Source of the DNA: Oreohelix idahoensis
Taxonomy: Eukaryota; Mollusca; Gastropoda; Stylommatophora; Oreohelicidae
NCBI GenBank assembly: GCA_024509875.1
Contig: JAMPIV010012272.1
Location: 1-64,000, forward strand
Direction: 5' to 3'
Length of the DNA: 64,000 bases
Part shown: positions 23,116 through 40,626 of the stretch, in pieces
Numbering within the stretch: the stretch's first letter is position 1
Layout of the letters: each line of letters starts with the position of its first letter
Notes under the pieces: model-generated
The model's input: only the letters and a program-made list of their open reading frames with translations
Database searches by the model: none
What the model was told of the DNA's origin: nothing
Program-made: the position numbers and the translations under genes

Positions 23116-24693
23116 ATGGCCGAGAGGGCAAAGCTCAGACAGCTCCTCAGGGACGAGACGAGAGAAGAAGGTTTGGATGGAGACGAAGCGAAAGCTTTTG
23201 TCAGGGACGAGCTGGACAGATATGATGCGGAGAGGAAAGCAGTGGAAGCTAAGGAAAAAGCAGCCGCAGATTTACAGCAGACGAAGATGGATGAGGAAAT
23301 GGAAATCCGCAGGATGCAGCATGAGGAAAGAGAGAAGGAAAGACAGCATGAGGAAAGAGAGAAGGAAAGACAGCATGAGGAAAGAGAGAAGGAGAGACAG
23401 CATTTGGAAAGAGAAAATGAGCAACGACGACAGCATGAGTTGGCTCTTAAGGCTCTAGAAGTCCAAAGTCTTGGCGCTGCCTCTACCTCCAGCAATGGTG
23501 AGTCTTCTCCTCATTCTTCCTTAACTGATCCTTCTAACACTCAATCTCTTCAACTCAATGCTATGTCTTTCACTCTTGAGTCTTTCCCTTGTCCTAATGA
23601 GAAGATTGATACATGGCTAGAAAAATTTGAGAAAATTGCAACTCTGTACGGTTTAGAGAGGTCGCGTTGGAACATGAAGCTTTCTCAGGCGCTGAAAAGC
23701 AGTGCGTATGATGTTTACGCCAAACTGGAAAGCAGCCAACAAGACAACTATGATGTGTTGAAGAAAGCGTTACTGGAGCGTTTTGAAATGAACGCTCGCA
23801 AATTTCTGCAACTGTTTCGCAACAGCAGGAAAGAGAATTCTGAAACTTTTCAGCAGTTCTCGTCTCGTTTGAAGGGTTATCTGACAAAGTGCCTAGAGCT
23901 CTCGCAGCTCCCCTCTACCTATGAAGGTCTGGAGGAATTTGTTTTAACAGAACAAATAAAGAACACATTGTCTGCAGATACCCGGAGATTTCTAGCTGAG
24001 CAGGGAGCAGAAAAACTTGAAGACATCTTAGAGAAGTCTGAGCGTTACCATAATGCGCTGGCTGAACTACCGGCCACTAAGCGGAAACCGACAGAGGAGC
24101 ATTTTCGGAAAAATAATCTAGATCAACCTTCTCATGCTTCGAATCAGAATAACCACAGAGAAACTGGACCTCAAAACCCCCCTCCTGAAAAATCCAAGTT
24201 CTACAAGAACAAGTACCCCAACCACCCCAAACAGTCTGATCAACCCGACCGCCCTACATGGCAGCGCAGCCAGAAAGGACAAGGTGGCAAAGGGAGAACC
24301 CCTGAGCACGGGACATATGATCAGACCGAGCACACCGAGCCTAAACGCATCGGATGCTTATTAACAGTCTCGCAAGGCGGAATTATTGACAGTGATTCCC
24401 AACCTGTTGGGGATAGACCCTCAACGCGAGGTACTGTTATTTTGAACGGTTCTCAAACTTCTTGTTTATTTGACACGGGGCTTTCGTATGATTGCATTGT
24501 TGCCAGAAACCTGGTTAAACCCGGTCAAGAGACAGCAGAGACCGTCCACTTTTGTGGAGTTCGTAAGAGTGATGCACCTACAGCGCTTCCCATTGCATTG
24601 GTGGAGATCCACTCTGACTTACTTTGTCAGAGGCGTGATCAAAGCGGCTTATCCAAACTGATTCAAGTGACATTAACAGTAATCAAAATTTAA
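23116..24693 (+). CDS. Element D Gag and partial protease (deletion-truncated)
   Basis: The start is the ATG at 23116, the same start as in element E. Residues about 15-115 are highly charged with three copies of a nine-residue QHEEREKER repeat, a coiled-coil candidate. A capsid domain follows (about 140-310; DTWLEKFEKIA, LKKALLERFEMNARKFLQLF and VLTEQIKNTL); its C-terminal part resembles the SCAN fold, which is known to derive from Gmr1-like capsids. A basic Pro/Lys/Gln-rich nucleocapsid comes next, then protease with CLFDTGLSYD. After VIKAAY the sequence departs from E and soon stops, so the rest of protease and all of integrase, RT and RNase H are gone. It could supply Gag only. Confidence 0.85.
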   Translation: MAERAKLRQLLRDETREEGLDGDEAKAFVRDELDRYDAERKAVEAKEKAAADLQQTKMDEEMEIRRMQHEEREKERQHEEREKERQHEEREKERQHLERENEQRRQHELALKALEVQSLGAASTSSNGESSPHSSLTDPSNTQSLQLNAMSFTLESFPCPNEKIDTWLEKFEKIATLYGLERSRWNMKLSQALKSSAYDVYAKLESSQQDNYDVLKKALLERFEMNARKFLQLFRNSRKENSETFQQFSSRLKGYLTKCLELSQLPSTYEGLEEFVLTEQIKNTLSADTRRFLAEQGAEKLEDILEKSERYHNALAELPATKRKPTEEHFRKNNLDQPSHASNQNNHRETGPQNPPPEKSKFYKNKYPNHPKQSDQPDRPTWQRSQKGQGGKGRTPEHGTYDQTEHTEPKRIGCLLTVSQGGIIDSDSQPVGDRPSTRGTVILNGSQTSCLFDTGLSYDCIVARNLVKPGQETAETVHFCGVRKSDAPTALPIALVEIHSDLLCQRRDQSGLSKLIQVTLTVIKI

Positions 24694-25198
24694 CTGGTGA
24701 CGTGAACGCACCCCGAAAACATTGGAAGGAACCTGTAATTGTAGAGCTGGGATTCGCTTTATCCAAAGAATACAGATTCACTGTATAGAGAAGTGTCCTA
24801 AGGTTGCGCCAGACTGTGAACAACATCAAGTTTTTTTAGGTAAGCACGTGTGTCAGGGATCCCTGATGAAAGAACCGAGTGAAAGTGGACTGAGTGAGTT
24901 TTTTTTTTGATAACTATTGATCCACCCCACGTTATAATCTCCTTACGGAAGAGTGGCTGCTTGATTAAATTGTTCCTTTTGAAGGACAATATTAGACCCT
25001 AACCATATGTATTTATGACTCTTTGGGCCATCATCTGTCTCATAACGGGGCTGTGGGCTAAACCTAGAGTTAATATCATAACGGGGCTATCATCCTTGTA
25101 GCATTCTCTTGATATTTTATGACTATTTGTATATGTTTTGATGTAATTGCTATGTGTTGTGAGGAAATTTTAAATGATAATTAAAAATTTCTCGGACA

Positions 25199-26998
25199 GT
25201 GGATGACTGCCTAGATGAAGTTATCATGCTCGGAGATTTTAATGCCAGAGTTGGAAATGACCATGCTAGATGGGGTGGAGTTATCGGAAGATATGGAGAA
25301 GACACTCTCAATGACAATGGAAAGCGACTCCTTAGATTCTGCAGTGAGCAGAATCTGATCATTACAAACACAAAGTTCCCCCATAAGCGCATACATGCAT
25401 ACACTAGATGTGAACCAACAAAGAATGAGAAGTCAGTGATCGACTATGCCATTGTTCGGAGAAGCTCATTCAAATATGTCCGAGATGCAAGAGTCTGGAG
25501 GGGGCCAGAGATTGGAAGTGATCACTACCTGCTAACAATCAAACGAACAACTGAAAGAGTTGCTCAGCCTAGGAACTGCTCAACATCACGCAAGAAACCA
25601 AGTAAACGAGCAGGAGAAATGAACATTAGGACCTACAAGCTGAGAGAGCCAGAAATTAAGACCAGATATCAGGGGCTTATTGCTGCAGCGGTGAGCAACA
25701 CAGAAGAACAACCTGATGACTTGGAAACCCTCTGGATTAAATTCAAGGATATCATAAAGACAGCTGCTGCAGAAGCATGTGGTGAAGTCCGACTTGGGAA
25801 CCAGAGAAAGAGGACACCTTGGTGGACAGAGGAAGTCAAAGAGAAAATAAGAGAGAAGAAAATGGCATGGAAACAATACTTAGGAGCTAAAAACACAACA
25901 GGACAAATGGAAAAATATAGAGAATATGTGACACTCAGAACAGAAGTAAAGAACAAAGTGCTAGCAGCAAAACAGAAGTCCTGGGAAGAATTTGGAGAAA
26001 AGCTAGAAAAAGATGCACAAGAAAACCAGAAATTGTTCTATAAGACCCTAAAGAACATGAGGAAAGAAAAACAATGCCCTCTCAAATTTATAAAGGACAA
26101 GCAAAGCAAATTGCTTACTGCCCCGAAGGAAGTAATGGAAAGATGGAAAGAATATTTCTCAGAACTCCTTGATGGTGAGCAAGGTCAAACATCAGAAATG
26201 ATAACCACTAGCACAGAAGAGGAAACCAATGGTGATGAAGATGACATAAAGATGGAAGAACTGAAGGCGGCACTGGAGAAAATCAAGATGGGCAAAGCAG
26301 CAGGGCATGATGGTATAACACCAGAAATGGTTAAGTACATGGGAGCATCAGGCGACCTGTTACTCCTAAGGGTCCTACAGGCAGCATGGTGCAACAAGAC
26401 CATACCAAAGGATTGGGAGATCGCCATCATAACACCAATTTTCAAAAAGGGTGACAACCGACAGTGTGGAAACCATAGAGGCATATCCCTTCTCAGTGTC
26501 CCTGGAAAAATCTACTCTAGAATCCTAGAGCAGAGACTCCGACGCCTAGCTGAGCCACAATTGGATGAGGTCCAGTGCGGATTCCGAGCAAACCGAAGTA
26601 CTCAAGACCTAATCTTCACACCCAGACAGCTGAGTGAAAAGGCCCTTGAGTATAAGAGTGAGATCCATCTTTGTTTCATAGATCTGGAAAAGGCGTTTGA
26701 CAGGGTCCCTTGGAGCAAACTTTGGGACTGTTTGGCAAGGAAGAATATTCCAGCACCTCTGATTCATGCTATACAGAGCTTCTACAAGTCTTGCAGAAAT
26801 TATGTGAGGACAGCAAACCATAAGTCAGAAGAGTTCAGGACCACCACTGGTGTAAGACAAGGTGATATCCTATCACCTTACCTCTTCATACTCCTTATGG
26901 ACGATGTCATCAAGGCATGTAAAGGAGAGAACAAGAAAGTATTCAGTGGGGTACTGGAAGATGAGACAGGTCTATATTTCAGAGCTGGCATTTGCTGA
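25199..26998 (+). pseudogene. LINE endonuclease (C-terminal part) and reverse transcriptase
   Basis: The frame begins inside an apurinic-type endonuclease with GDFNARVG and ends that domain with GSDHYLL, both conserved catalytic motifs. Reverse transcriptase follows: [49 protein letters not shown] (first catalytic Asp) and [16 protein letters not shown] frameshift near 26985 moves the FADD box into another frame. The family resembles RTE-clade elements, the source of proteins often annotated as craniofacial development protein 2-like. There is no start codon, because the copy is 5' truncated. Confidence 0.9.
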
Positions 26999-27788
26999 TG
27001 ATGTTGCCCTGATTGCTAAATCAGAGGCACATCTCCAATCCAACCTGCAAAGTCTGGAAGGAAGAGCTGGAGAAGAGAGGGATGGTCATAAGCAGCTCTA
27101 AAACAAAATCCATGGTGATATCACGAGAAGAAAGAAGACATCAGATTAAGCTGGGAGAACAGGTCCTGGAGCAGGTCGACCACTTTAAATACCTCGGAGC
27201 TATTATAGACCGAAAGGGAGGCATCAAAAGAAGAGTTGGCCACTCGAAAAGCAGCAGCTGGGAGACTTTTTCAGGCCATAAATCGAGGATTCCTCAGCAA
27301 GAGAGAGGTTGGTAAGAAAAGGAAGATGGCTGTATACCGCTCCACCTATGTCCCAGTCTTGACATATGGATGCGAGTCATGGGCAATGACTACAACCCAT
27401 AAAAGCCAGATCCAAACCTCAGAAATGAGGTATCTGAGGAAGGTGGTTGAAGTAACAAGAAGAGACATGGTACGCAACCAGACGATACGTCAAGGCCTAA
27501 AAATGCCACCCCCTACAGACCCAAGTAGAACAGTCCCAACTAAGATGGTTTGGCCATGTCTGCAGAATGGGAGAAGATCGGCTACCACGACAAGCATGGG
27601 AAACAAAGAGCCAAGGATCCAGACCCCGAGGACGACCCAGAGTCCGCTGGGAGGACAACATTAGACAATCTTTGAAGGACCGAGGACTAGAATGGAACCA
27701 GGCCAGGAGGAAGACAGCCGATAGAATAGTCTGGCGCTCTCTCTTCCAAACCTCTACACCTCACGGTAGAAGGGGAACGACTAAGTAA
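26960..27788 (+). pseudogene. LINE reverse transcriptase C-terminal part, frameshifted
   Basis: Three overlapping frames together cover the rest of the LINE protein. They include the catalytic [12 protein letters not shown], then HFKYLGAIID, then TYGCESWAMT, and finally the C-terminal RPRGRPRVRWEDN motif common to LINE ORF2 ends. At least three frameshifts separate them, so no functional enzyme is made. Confidence 0.88.
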
Positions 27789-27840
27789 GTAAGTAAGTAA
27801 AAATTTCTCTTGCAATTAATCAGTGCGTTGGTCAGCTCGT

Positions 27841-27865
27841 TCATATATATATATATATTATATAT

Positions 27866-27946
<81 letters not shown>
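27841..27946. repeat. (TA)n tract in element D's 3' LTR
   Basis: Interrupted TA dinucleotide repeat. In E the same LTR position has only a short TA run, so it expanded in D. Confidence 0.9.
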
Positions 27947-27949
<3 letters not shown>

Positions 27950-28275
27950 TTGTTATAGATTTCCCACGTCTGTGTGTTTAACTGTCGTCACGTGTTTGTG
28001 CGTGTCCGTGAGTAGATAGAAATATATGTAATATATATATCTGTGTTTAGACTGTCTGACGCCTTAAAAGCTGTCGTAGAGGATAGGCGAGAAAGAGAGA
28101 AGATTTCCTCGATTTTTTTTCAGAGACAGCCTCTATATCACAGTCTATCATCTCACTTGTGGAAATTCTATTTTTTTGTTTTTTTTCTAACTCTCACTGT
28201 GTCAATCACCTATTCTAACCTTTTCAGAAGGGACCAACCCCAAGTCTTAATTCTCCTATCTAAAAATCTACGACA

Positions 28276-28741
28276 ATGTGGAACTGATAACAATATCACT
28301 AATATGAAACTGATGACAAGATGACTAATGTGGAACTGATAACAATATCACTAATGTGGAACTGATGACAAGATGACTAATGTGTAACTGATAACAAAAT
28401 TACTAATGTGGAACTGATGACAAGATGACTAATGTGGGAACTAATGACAAGATGACTAATGTGTAAATGATGACAAGATGACTAATGTGGAATTAATAAC
28501 AAGATCACTAATGTAGAACTAATGACAAGATAACTAATGTAGAACTGATGATAAGATGTCTAATTTGAACTGATGACAAGATGACTAAAGGTGTACTGAT
28601 GACAAGATCACTAATGTGGAACTGATGACAAGATCACTAATGTGGAACTGATGACAAGATGACCTATGTGGAACTAATGACAAGATGACTAATGCGGAAC
28701 TAATGACAAAACGACTAATGTGGAACTAATGACATGATGAG
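28276..28741. repeat. 26-bp satellite array, second piece
   Basis: Continues the array broken by element D, with units such as GATGACAAGATGACTAATG. It ends at ...GACATGATGAG where element F begins; the next unit resumes at 40627. Confidence 0.93.
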
Positions 28742-30069
28742 TGTCACGAGAGGGTTGATTATTATTGAAATTATAAGATATCCTGGACACAAAGTTGTAT
28801 CAGGTGATACCAGGATAGTGCCAGATAAGAGTTTGGTCTTATAAGTAATACCCCCTTCTCTGAAAAGAGTAAGGGTGTATAGATATCAAAGGTAGAATCA
28901 AGCTGTATAAGTTCCTAGAGAAGATGGTAATAAATTACTCTAGGTTCCTACTTGCCCCTCCCCAGATCCTTCTCTGTTAATTTTATTATTATTATTAACT
29001 CTGCTAGAGGTATTAACTATGGAACCAACATCTATCTACCAACAAGAACTGTAACTTAACTTAAAGAATTTAAGTAAGTCTGCTGGTAAATATTTACAAT
29101 TTATTTTTACAGATTTTCTTTTCTGTTTGAAAATTTTTCAAGAAAATCAAATTTTAAATACATCATTTAAATAAATAAAACATTTGAAAATAGTTCTCAA
29201 TTTGCAAAAAGTCCCTCAGGTTGTAGCAAGTATTTCGCTCTTGGTTGAACTAGCTGTTTGTAGAATATCTATATCTTTATAACACTGCTATTTCACTGTC
29301 ATTTGATTTAGACTATCAATGACTATACCTATGCCCACCAAAAGTAATCATAAAATGTGTCCTTATTAGAATCTTGATTTTAATATAGTGGTGTCATCAG
29401 GATACTCTGAACAGTAGCCTTGTTTGGCCACTTATCTTGGCGAATTGAAGTCTGTCACACTCCTGACATGGAAGGAAAAGTCACATGAAGTTCCTCCAGG
29501 ACGTGGATACTGGGTAACTGGCCCTATAGACAACAAGGGCGCTCGCACCACAGGGTCTAACAGTAGTGGCTGACTCTTTAAAGTGTGTGTGGTTTTACAG
29601 GATAGAACCTGAAACATATTGGATTAACCACTATATTATCTATCACTGTCCCTTATTACAGATGTAGGGGATGTGAGACAGTTTTCAGAAAGGGTGCTAG
29701 CAGACGCACAGGGCACAATAGCAGTAACAAATAAATCCAGTTCACTGTGAATACAATTTTCCTCTAAATCTTTAGTTAGAGCCATTTGTCCATGATCCGT
29801 TGCCATACAATGATTAAGTCTTGTATAAAATACTAAGTAATAGCTTAAACAATACAGAAATACAATTCCTTTCATCCTTTCCTTTGTTCCTGGTGTGTGT
29901 CCTATTCCATCAAGAAATAATTCTTTAAATGCTTTTCTAAAACTATAGACACACTTTTGCCACCATTCTCAATTTATTTGTATATTCACAAGCTTGGCTT
30001 TTTGCCTCCAGAAATTACACAATGGTTTGAAACACTTCTACACACTTCCTAACACACAAGAGAATTTAT

Positions 30070-30073
<4 letters not shown>
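28742..30073. other. Left part of element F, no gene
   Basis: AT-rich, non-coding sequence between the satellite and the mariner insertion. No recognisable reading frame. Confidence 0.5.

Positions 30074-30135
<62 letters not shown>
30074..30135. repeat. (TA)n tract, mariner target
   Basis: Pure TA repeat that abuts the mariner left terminus. A matching tract borders the right terminus (39769-39888). Mariner inserts at TA. Confidence 0.95.
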
Positions 30136-30136
<1 letters not shown>

Positions 30137-30199
30137 GAGGGCTGTCCGGAAAAGAACCGGCCATAATTAATACAGTATTAGAAAAACCGTTTGCACGAC

Positions 30200-32790
<2,591 letters not shown>

Positions 32791-33463
32791 ATAGGGCGGC
32801 ATTTTATGACTAAAAATGAATGTCTTATTCTCGCGATTTTTTTTAAAACATGATCTTCAGGTCATAAGGATGTGCGAGATAACTTAAAAAGTCTGCGATC
32901 TTCATCATACGTTCTCAAGGCTCAAGGGGAATATATTCTATCAGAAATGAGTATGGATGCAATAATAAAGACCATCTCAATAATCTGGAATTTTCATGCT
33001 TGGCCTGTGACAAGAACACGAGAGGTGAATGATCCGTTTGGACCACAAATGTCCTGCCATATAAATAAATCTGGAATTTTTTTATCGCCCATATCAAATA
33101 TAGACATTCCTTTTCACTTGTTGAATAATTTTTTTCCGCCTTGTTCAACTTGCGGCTTGCATAAGCGACTGGGTTCAATTCTCCATCTTGTGAGGAGGAC
33201 CTTTGCAACAATGTAGCGCCTAGGCCCACATTGCTTGCGTTACTTCTCACGACCAATTCTTGATTCAAGTCAGGCAATTGCAATACTGGCCTGCTTGTGA
33301 GTTTTTCTTTTAACTCCTGGTAAGCCAATTCACACTGTGCTGACCAATTTATTGTATCAGGTTGACCTTTGCGAGTTAAATCCGTCAGAGGAGCACATAT
33401 AGAGTTAAAATGTTTAATGTACTTCTGATAGAAACCACAACAACGACACGAAAGATCGCACAT
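32791..33463 (-). pseudogene. Element C RNase H
   Basis: The minus-strand frame from 33463 carries the RT connection (FYQKYIKHF) and RNase H with VVRSNASNVGLGATL, SEKECLYLIWAI and VVQTDHSPL. The first catalytic residue, usually Asp, reads Asn in RSNAS. The frame stops at 32915; a further motif IADFLSY in another frame just beyond is the last RNase H helix. A frameshift also separates it from RT near 33440. The protein is inactive. Confidence 0.82.
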
Positions 33464-34691
33464 CTTTCTTTGTTTGTGGCCTAGGTGCTCTTTTCAATTT
33501 TTCCAGATTCTTGGGATCAGGGGTCATGCTACCCTGATGTACAGCGTGTCCCAAGAATTCCAACTCTTTACAACCAATACAACATTTTGTTGACCTAGCG
33601 GTTAAGTTAGTCTCTCTGAGTCTATCAAACAGCATATTCAAAGAGTTAACGTGTTCCTCAAATGTTTCCGTCGCAATGAGGATATCGTCCATAAAGTTCG
33701 AAATACATGGATTTTTCAGGGGATCCAGCAATTTTCGCATCATCCTAGAAAACACACTCGGGGCATTTTTCAATCCAAACGGTAACATGTTGAACTCATA
33801 ATGACCTTCCGAGGTGCTAAAGGCTAAATAAGGTCGAACCTCAGGCTTTACTGGAATTTGACAATAGCCTTTGCTAAGATCCACCTTAGAAAAATATTTT
33901 GCCTTGTTCAGCCTGGCAAAAAGTTGAGTAGTATCAGGTAATGGATCCACCTGACCTTCTGTGACAGCATTCAGTTTCCTGTAATCTATGCACAGTCTAT
34001 GTTCTCCTGATGGTTTCCGCAACAAAACCACACAGGAACTATAAGGAGACTCACTGTGAGAAATAATCCCTTCTTGTAACAAATAATCAATCTCCTCTTT
34101 CAAAGCTTTTTCCTTAGCGAAAGAAATAGAATACGGCCTCATACAGATAGGTGCTGGTTCTAATAGTTTCATATCATATTCCAACAAATTTGTGTGCCCC
34201 GGTTTATCCGTTAACACATCTGTATGTTTCTCAAGGACCTGTTGAACCTTCTCCTTCTGTCCTTTTGTCAGGTGATTACTGATCTTCACCTGTGCAAACG
34301 TTTCACTGGTTTTCAGTGGATATTCGAATGAGGAGAGAGGGTCATTTTTCATTTCGGTTGCAATAGACAAGGCCAATAGGTGTGTTCCTTCCTGGATTTG
34401 TCTGTCCAGATATTTCTTCAAAAGGTTCACATGATAGACTTTTTCCTTTCCCTTTTTGTCTATCTTATAATTTGTTCTGGATACCTGTTCCAAAACTTTA
34501 TATGGCCCTTGCCATCCGATCTGAAGTTTATGGTTGCTGCCTGGCAATAGAAGAAGCACCTTCTCCCCTACAGCAAGTTCCCTATCCTTAGCTTTCTTAT
34601 TATAATAAGCAGCATGCTTTTTCCTTGCTTGTCTCAAATTTTCATTTGCCAGTTTCCAACTAGTTTTTAAACGAGTGGTCAGTTCGTTCAC
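33414..34691 (-). pseudogene. Element C integrase tail and reverse transcriptase
   Basis: In frame with the upstream gag-protease-integrase but separated by one TAA (34695-34697), where element E has a Lys codon. It holds the integrase GPY/F module (IGWQGPYKVL) and reverse transcriptase with HRLCIDYRKLN, KVDLSKGYCQIP, FGLKNAPSVF and the catalytic NFMDDIL box. It then runs into a frameshift near 33440 before RNase H. The catalytic Asp pair is kept. Confidence 0.88.
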
Positions 34692-34694
34692 ATA

Positions 34695-36332
34695 TTAATA
34701 AGATGAGGTAACAGTCTCCTCTGCCTTCTCATCTGTCCAGGTCCTTAACAAAGCTTCCAACGGACCTTTTATTGACCTCCCAAATAACAGAGTTGCGGGT
34801 GCCATTCCGGTTGAGTTATGGGGAACTTCCCGGTACGCAAACAACGCGGCGGGCAAGTATTGGTCCCACGTATCAGGTTTCTCATGTGCCAGCTTTCTCA
34901 GGATAGAAATGAGAGTCCTATTGAACCTCTCTACCTGGCCGTTCCCTTGGGGGTGATACGGACTACAATGAAAGTGCTTGTCTTGGAACAACCTGAAAAC
35001 CTCTTCTGTTAGTTTCCCCTTGAACTGAGAGCCATTATCAGTAAATATTTGATGCGGGAATCCTAACCTTGTGAATATCGTAAGTAATGCCTCTGCCACA
35101 TGTTTCGAATCAATTGATGACACGGCTACCGCCTCTCCCCACATAGAACAAGTGTCTACCAGAGTAAGGATGTAACTGTTCCTCCTCTTGGTCCGAGTGA
35201 GAGGTCCCACAATGTCCACTGCAACTCTCTCAAAAGGGGTTCTCACTATGAGCATTTCCCCAAGAGTTGCTGGAGCAGTCCAATGCTTTGGAGCTACTCT
35301 CTGGCATTCGGGACAGGATTTTACATATCTCTTTATGTCTTCCGTTATCCTTGGCCAGAAATAATGACAAGCTATACGCTGTCCTGTTGCGCTAATCCCC
35401 ATGTGACCACTGAAGGGGATAGCATGACCTAACTCCATTACCTTTTCCCTATATGAACTGGGAAGGACCAGCTGTCCGTGATCAGCTGAACCAGTGCCGG
35501 CCTTCCTATATAACAATTTATTCTTCATATAGAATTCTCCTTTATTAGGGGGAGTATGGCTTTTTGGGAGTCTCTTATAGCACGGCTTCAGTGACCTATC
35601 TTCAGCCTGTGCCTTCCTCATCTCCTCTGGATGAGTATTTATAGGTTCATCTTCTTCCTTTCTGGATTGTGATCGGGTCTGGACTGCTGCCAAGACCACA
35701 GGTCTCTTGGGATTCCCCAAGTAGACATAACGACACCCCAATATCAGAGGGTAGATGGGTGCGTCTATCACTGCTGCTCTGATTATCCCTTCCACATAGC
35801 GAGTTTTTACTGTTATCCTTGCAATGGGAAGTTTCATGAGTGGTAGGTCCTTGGTCGCCCCTTGTATCTCTACTGTTTCTGTGGTATACTGATCTGGGTT
35901 CACCAAATGCGCGCTCACGACAGCATCAAAATCTAGACCTGTATCATAGAGGCACCTAATGGTGACATCATTGCATACAACATCCTCACAAACTGGGGGG
36001 GGGGGGGGGGGGGGATAAGGTTCCTGCTGTCCAGCAGGTTTGTCCTTTACTTCCTGGTTCCCCTTTCTCATAGCAGCACATCCAGAAGGTTTACTTTTAC
36101 AAAATTCGGTGTTATGATTGTCCTTCCTACAATGTTTACACCACCTCTTTCCTTTGTTAAAAGGTTTTCTTTCATCATTCTTTCTGTTATTGAAATGTGA
36201 GGTTTTATTTTTAAAATCATTCCGAGGCCATGACCCTGAGACAACATAAGTAGTGGCTTTACCCCCCACCTTTCTCTTTCTTAACCCCCGTATCTGTAAT
36301 AAATTTATCACATTCTGAGGTGACATAGTCAA
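34695..36332 (-). pseudogene. Element C nucleocapsid, protease and integrase
   Basis: The frame begins with a basic segment and a CCHC zinc knuckle (CKHCRKDNHNTEFC), passes a poly-Pro run encoded by a G homopolymer (36000-36014 plus strand), and reaches protease with CLYDTGLDFD. Integrase follows: H2C2 domain (GHAIPFSGHMG and CPECQR), then a complete DD35E core (AVDIVGPL, FTDNGSQF and GQVERFNRTL). The capsid that should precede the zinc knuckle is missing. Integrase upstream of RT marks the Gmr1-like order. This is one of the two integrase cores in the window with all three catalytic residues in one frame or nearly so. Confidence 0.9.
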
Positions 36333-36408
36333 TTAAGATTAGACCCTCCATATTCATTTCTTTGGCAGTCTGAACAGCCGCAGATCGAAACTTGGTCAGA
36401 TCTGCCAT
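36259..36408 (-). pseudogene. Element C Gag N-terminal remnant
   Basis: An ATG at 36408 opens a 49-codon frame (MADLTKFRSAAVQTAKEM ...) that overlaps the start of the zinc-knuckle frame in another phase. Its position and its start, similar to the gag starts of the other elements, suggest the first residues of Gag. The coiled-coil and capsid are deleted. Confidence 0.5.
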
Positions 36409-36574
36409 TCTGATAAATACACAATGTTCTAACTAAATTTCTAACCAAATATAAATTTATTTAATTAATTCTGGGTTCTGACACTTTCTTGACTTCCCAA
36501 ATCTTGGGTAATAATATATATATATATGGGGATTCCCTGGGAAACTATAATGTTGTTTATGCTAAGACCCAGAT

Positions 36575-36630
36575 CCCAATGTATGTAGTACTAGGAGAAA
36601 TTCAAATGCCCGGACAAGCCTACCAATTTA

Positions 36631-36640
<10 letters not shown>
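36575..36640 (-). promoter_or_regulatory. Primer-binding site of element C (tRNA-Pro-like), duplicated
   Basis: Plus-strand 36601-36625 reads like the 3' end of a tRNA: a TTCAAAT T-loop, a CCCGGAC.AGCC acceptor side as in tRNA-Pro, and a terminal CCA. It is five bases from the LTR edge. A second, weaker junction (CCAATGTATGTAGT, 36576-36589) lies 47 bases from the first (CCAATTTATGTAGC, 36623-36636). Confidence 0.65.
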
Positions 36641-38753
<2,113 letters not shown>

Positions 38754-38754
38754 A

Positions 38755-39296
38755 GCGTGTGAGAACAGATGGTCGAGAATCTGTTGAGTGTGATCCCATT
38801 TCTGGAAGGCCTGCAACAAGCAGAACACCGGAAAATGTTGAATGTGTACGGGCTGCAATCAACAAAGTTCGGTGACTGACAGTGCGAGAACTAGAAAAAG
38901 GTCCGGGAATTCCAAAAACTTTGTATCCAAGATTCTGACCCAGGATCTGGGTATGAGACGTGTCGTGGCAAAATTCGTTCCGCGGATTCTGCTACCAGAG
39001 CAGAAGGAACTTCGTGCCACAATTGCTTATGATTTGCTTCAAACCGCAACCAATAACCCAGATTTCATGAAGAAAGTCATAACCGGAGATAAATCGTGGA
39101 TCTACTGCTATGATCCAGAAACGAAGGCTCATTCGTCTCAGTGGAAGTCGCCTGGTTCTCCACGCCCGAAGAAGGCGCGGCAAACCCGTAGCAAGATCAA
39201 GACCATGTTGACTGTGTTTTTTTATTGGGAAGGTGTTGTATATCGTGAGTACGCTCCTTCAGGCCAAACAATTAATAAGGCGACTTCCACTGAGAC
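38755..39296 (+). pseudogene. Mariner transposase, middle part
   Basis: The plus-strand block matches mariner transposase from about residue 50 onward: KILTQDLGMRRVVAKFVPR, then VITGDKSWIY with the first catalytic Asp (usually GDESW), then KSPGSPRPKKARQ and EYAPSGQTINK. It breaks off before the HDNAPAH motif and the last Asp of DD34D. The first part is frameshifted (readable frame 38842-39351). The sequence then reverses orientation at about 39283-39297. Confidence 0.85.

Positions 39297-40626
<1,330 letters not shown>

Larger units (their letters stand above)
25194..27797 (+). mobile_element. 5'-truncated RTE-like LINE
   Basis: Inserted in D's 3' LTR with a 12-bp target duplication TAAAATTTCTC-type (TAAAAATTTCTC at 25182-25193 and 27798-27809). 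It lacks the start of the endonuclease and ends in a tandem AAGT tail. 5' truncation, a variable-length duplication and a short tandem-repeat tail are typical of non-LTR elements. Confidence 0.92.
21140..28275 (+). mobile_element. LTR retrotransposon D (Gmr1-like), deleted and interrupted by a LINE
   Basis: It starts TGTCACGTAGG and ends TCTACGACA, with the 5-bp duplication ATGTG at 21135-21139 and 28276-28280. The satellite repeat continues in perfect register across it. It contains a 5' LTR, a primer site, gag plus the start of protease, then a deletion that removes the rest of pol and the start of the 3' LTR. Its Gag is closely related to that of element E, so D and E are one family. Confidence 0.92.
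24694..28275 (+). repeat. 3' LTR of element D (partial, split by a LINE)
   Basis: From about 24950 the sequence matches the middle of E's LTR (CATCATCTGT, GGGCTAAACCTAGAGTTAA, AACGGGGCTATCATCCTTG), and 27950-28275 matches D's own 5' LTR end. The start of this LTR is not recognisable; 24694-24950 is only weakly E-like. The LINE at 25194-27797 lies within it. Confidence 0.7.

Noticed and set aside
36000..36014. Poly-proline tract as a functional motif in element C
   Set aside because: Encoded by a pure G homopolymer whose length is prone to slippage and sequencing error.
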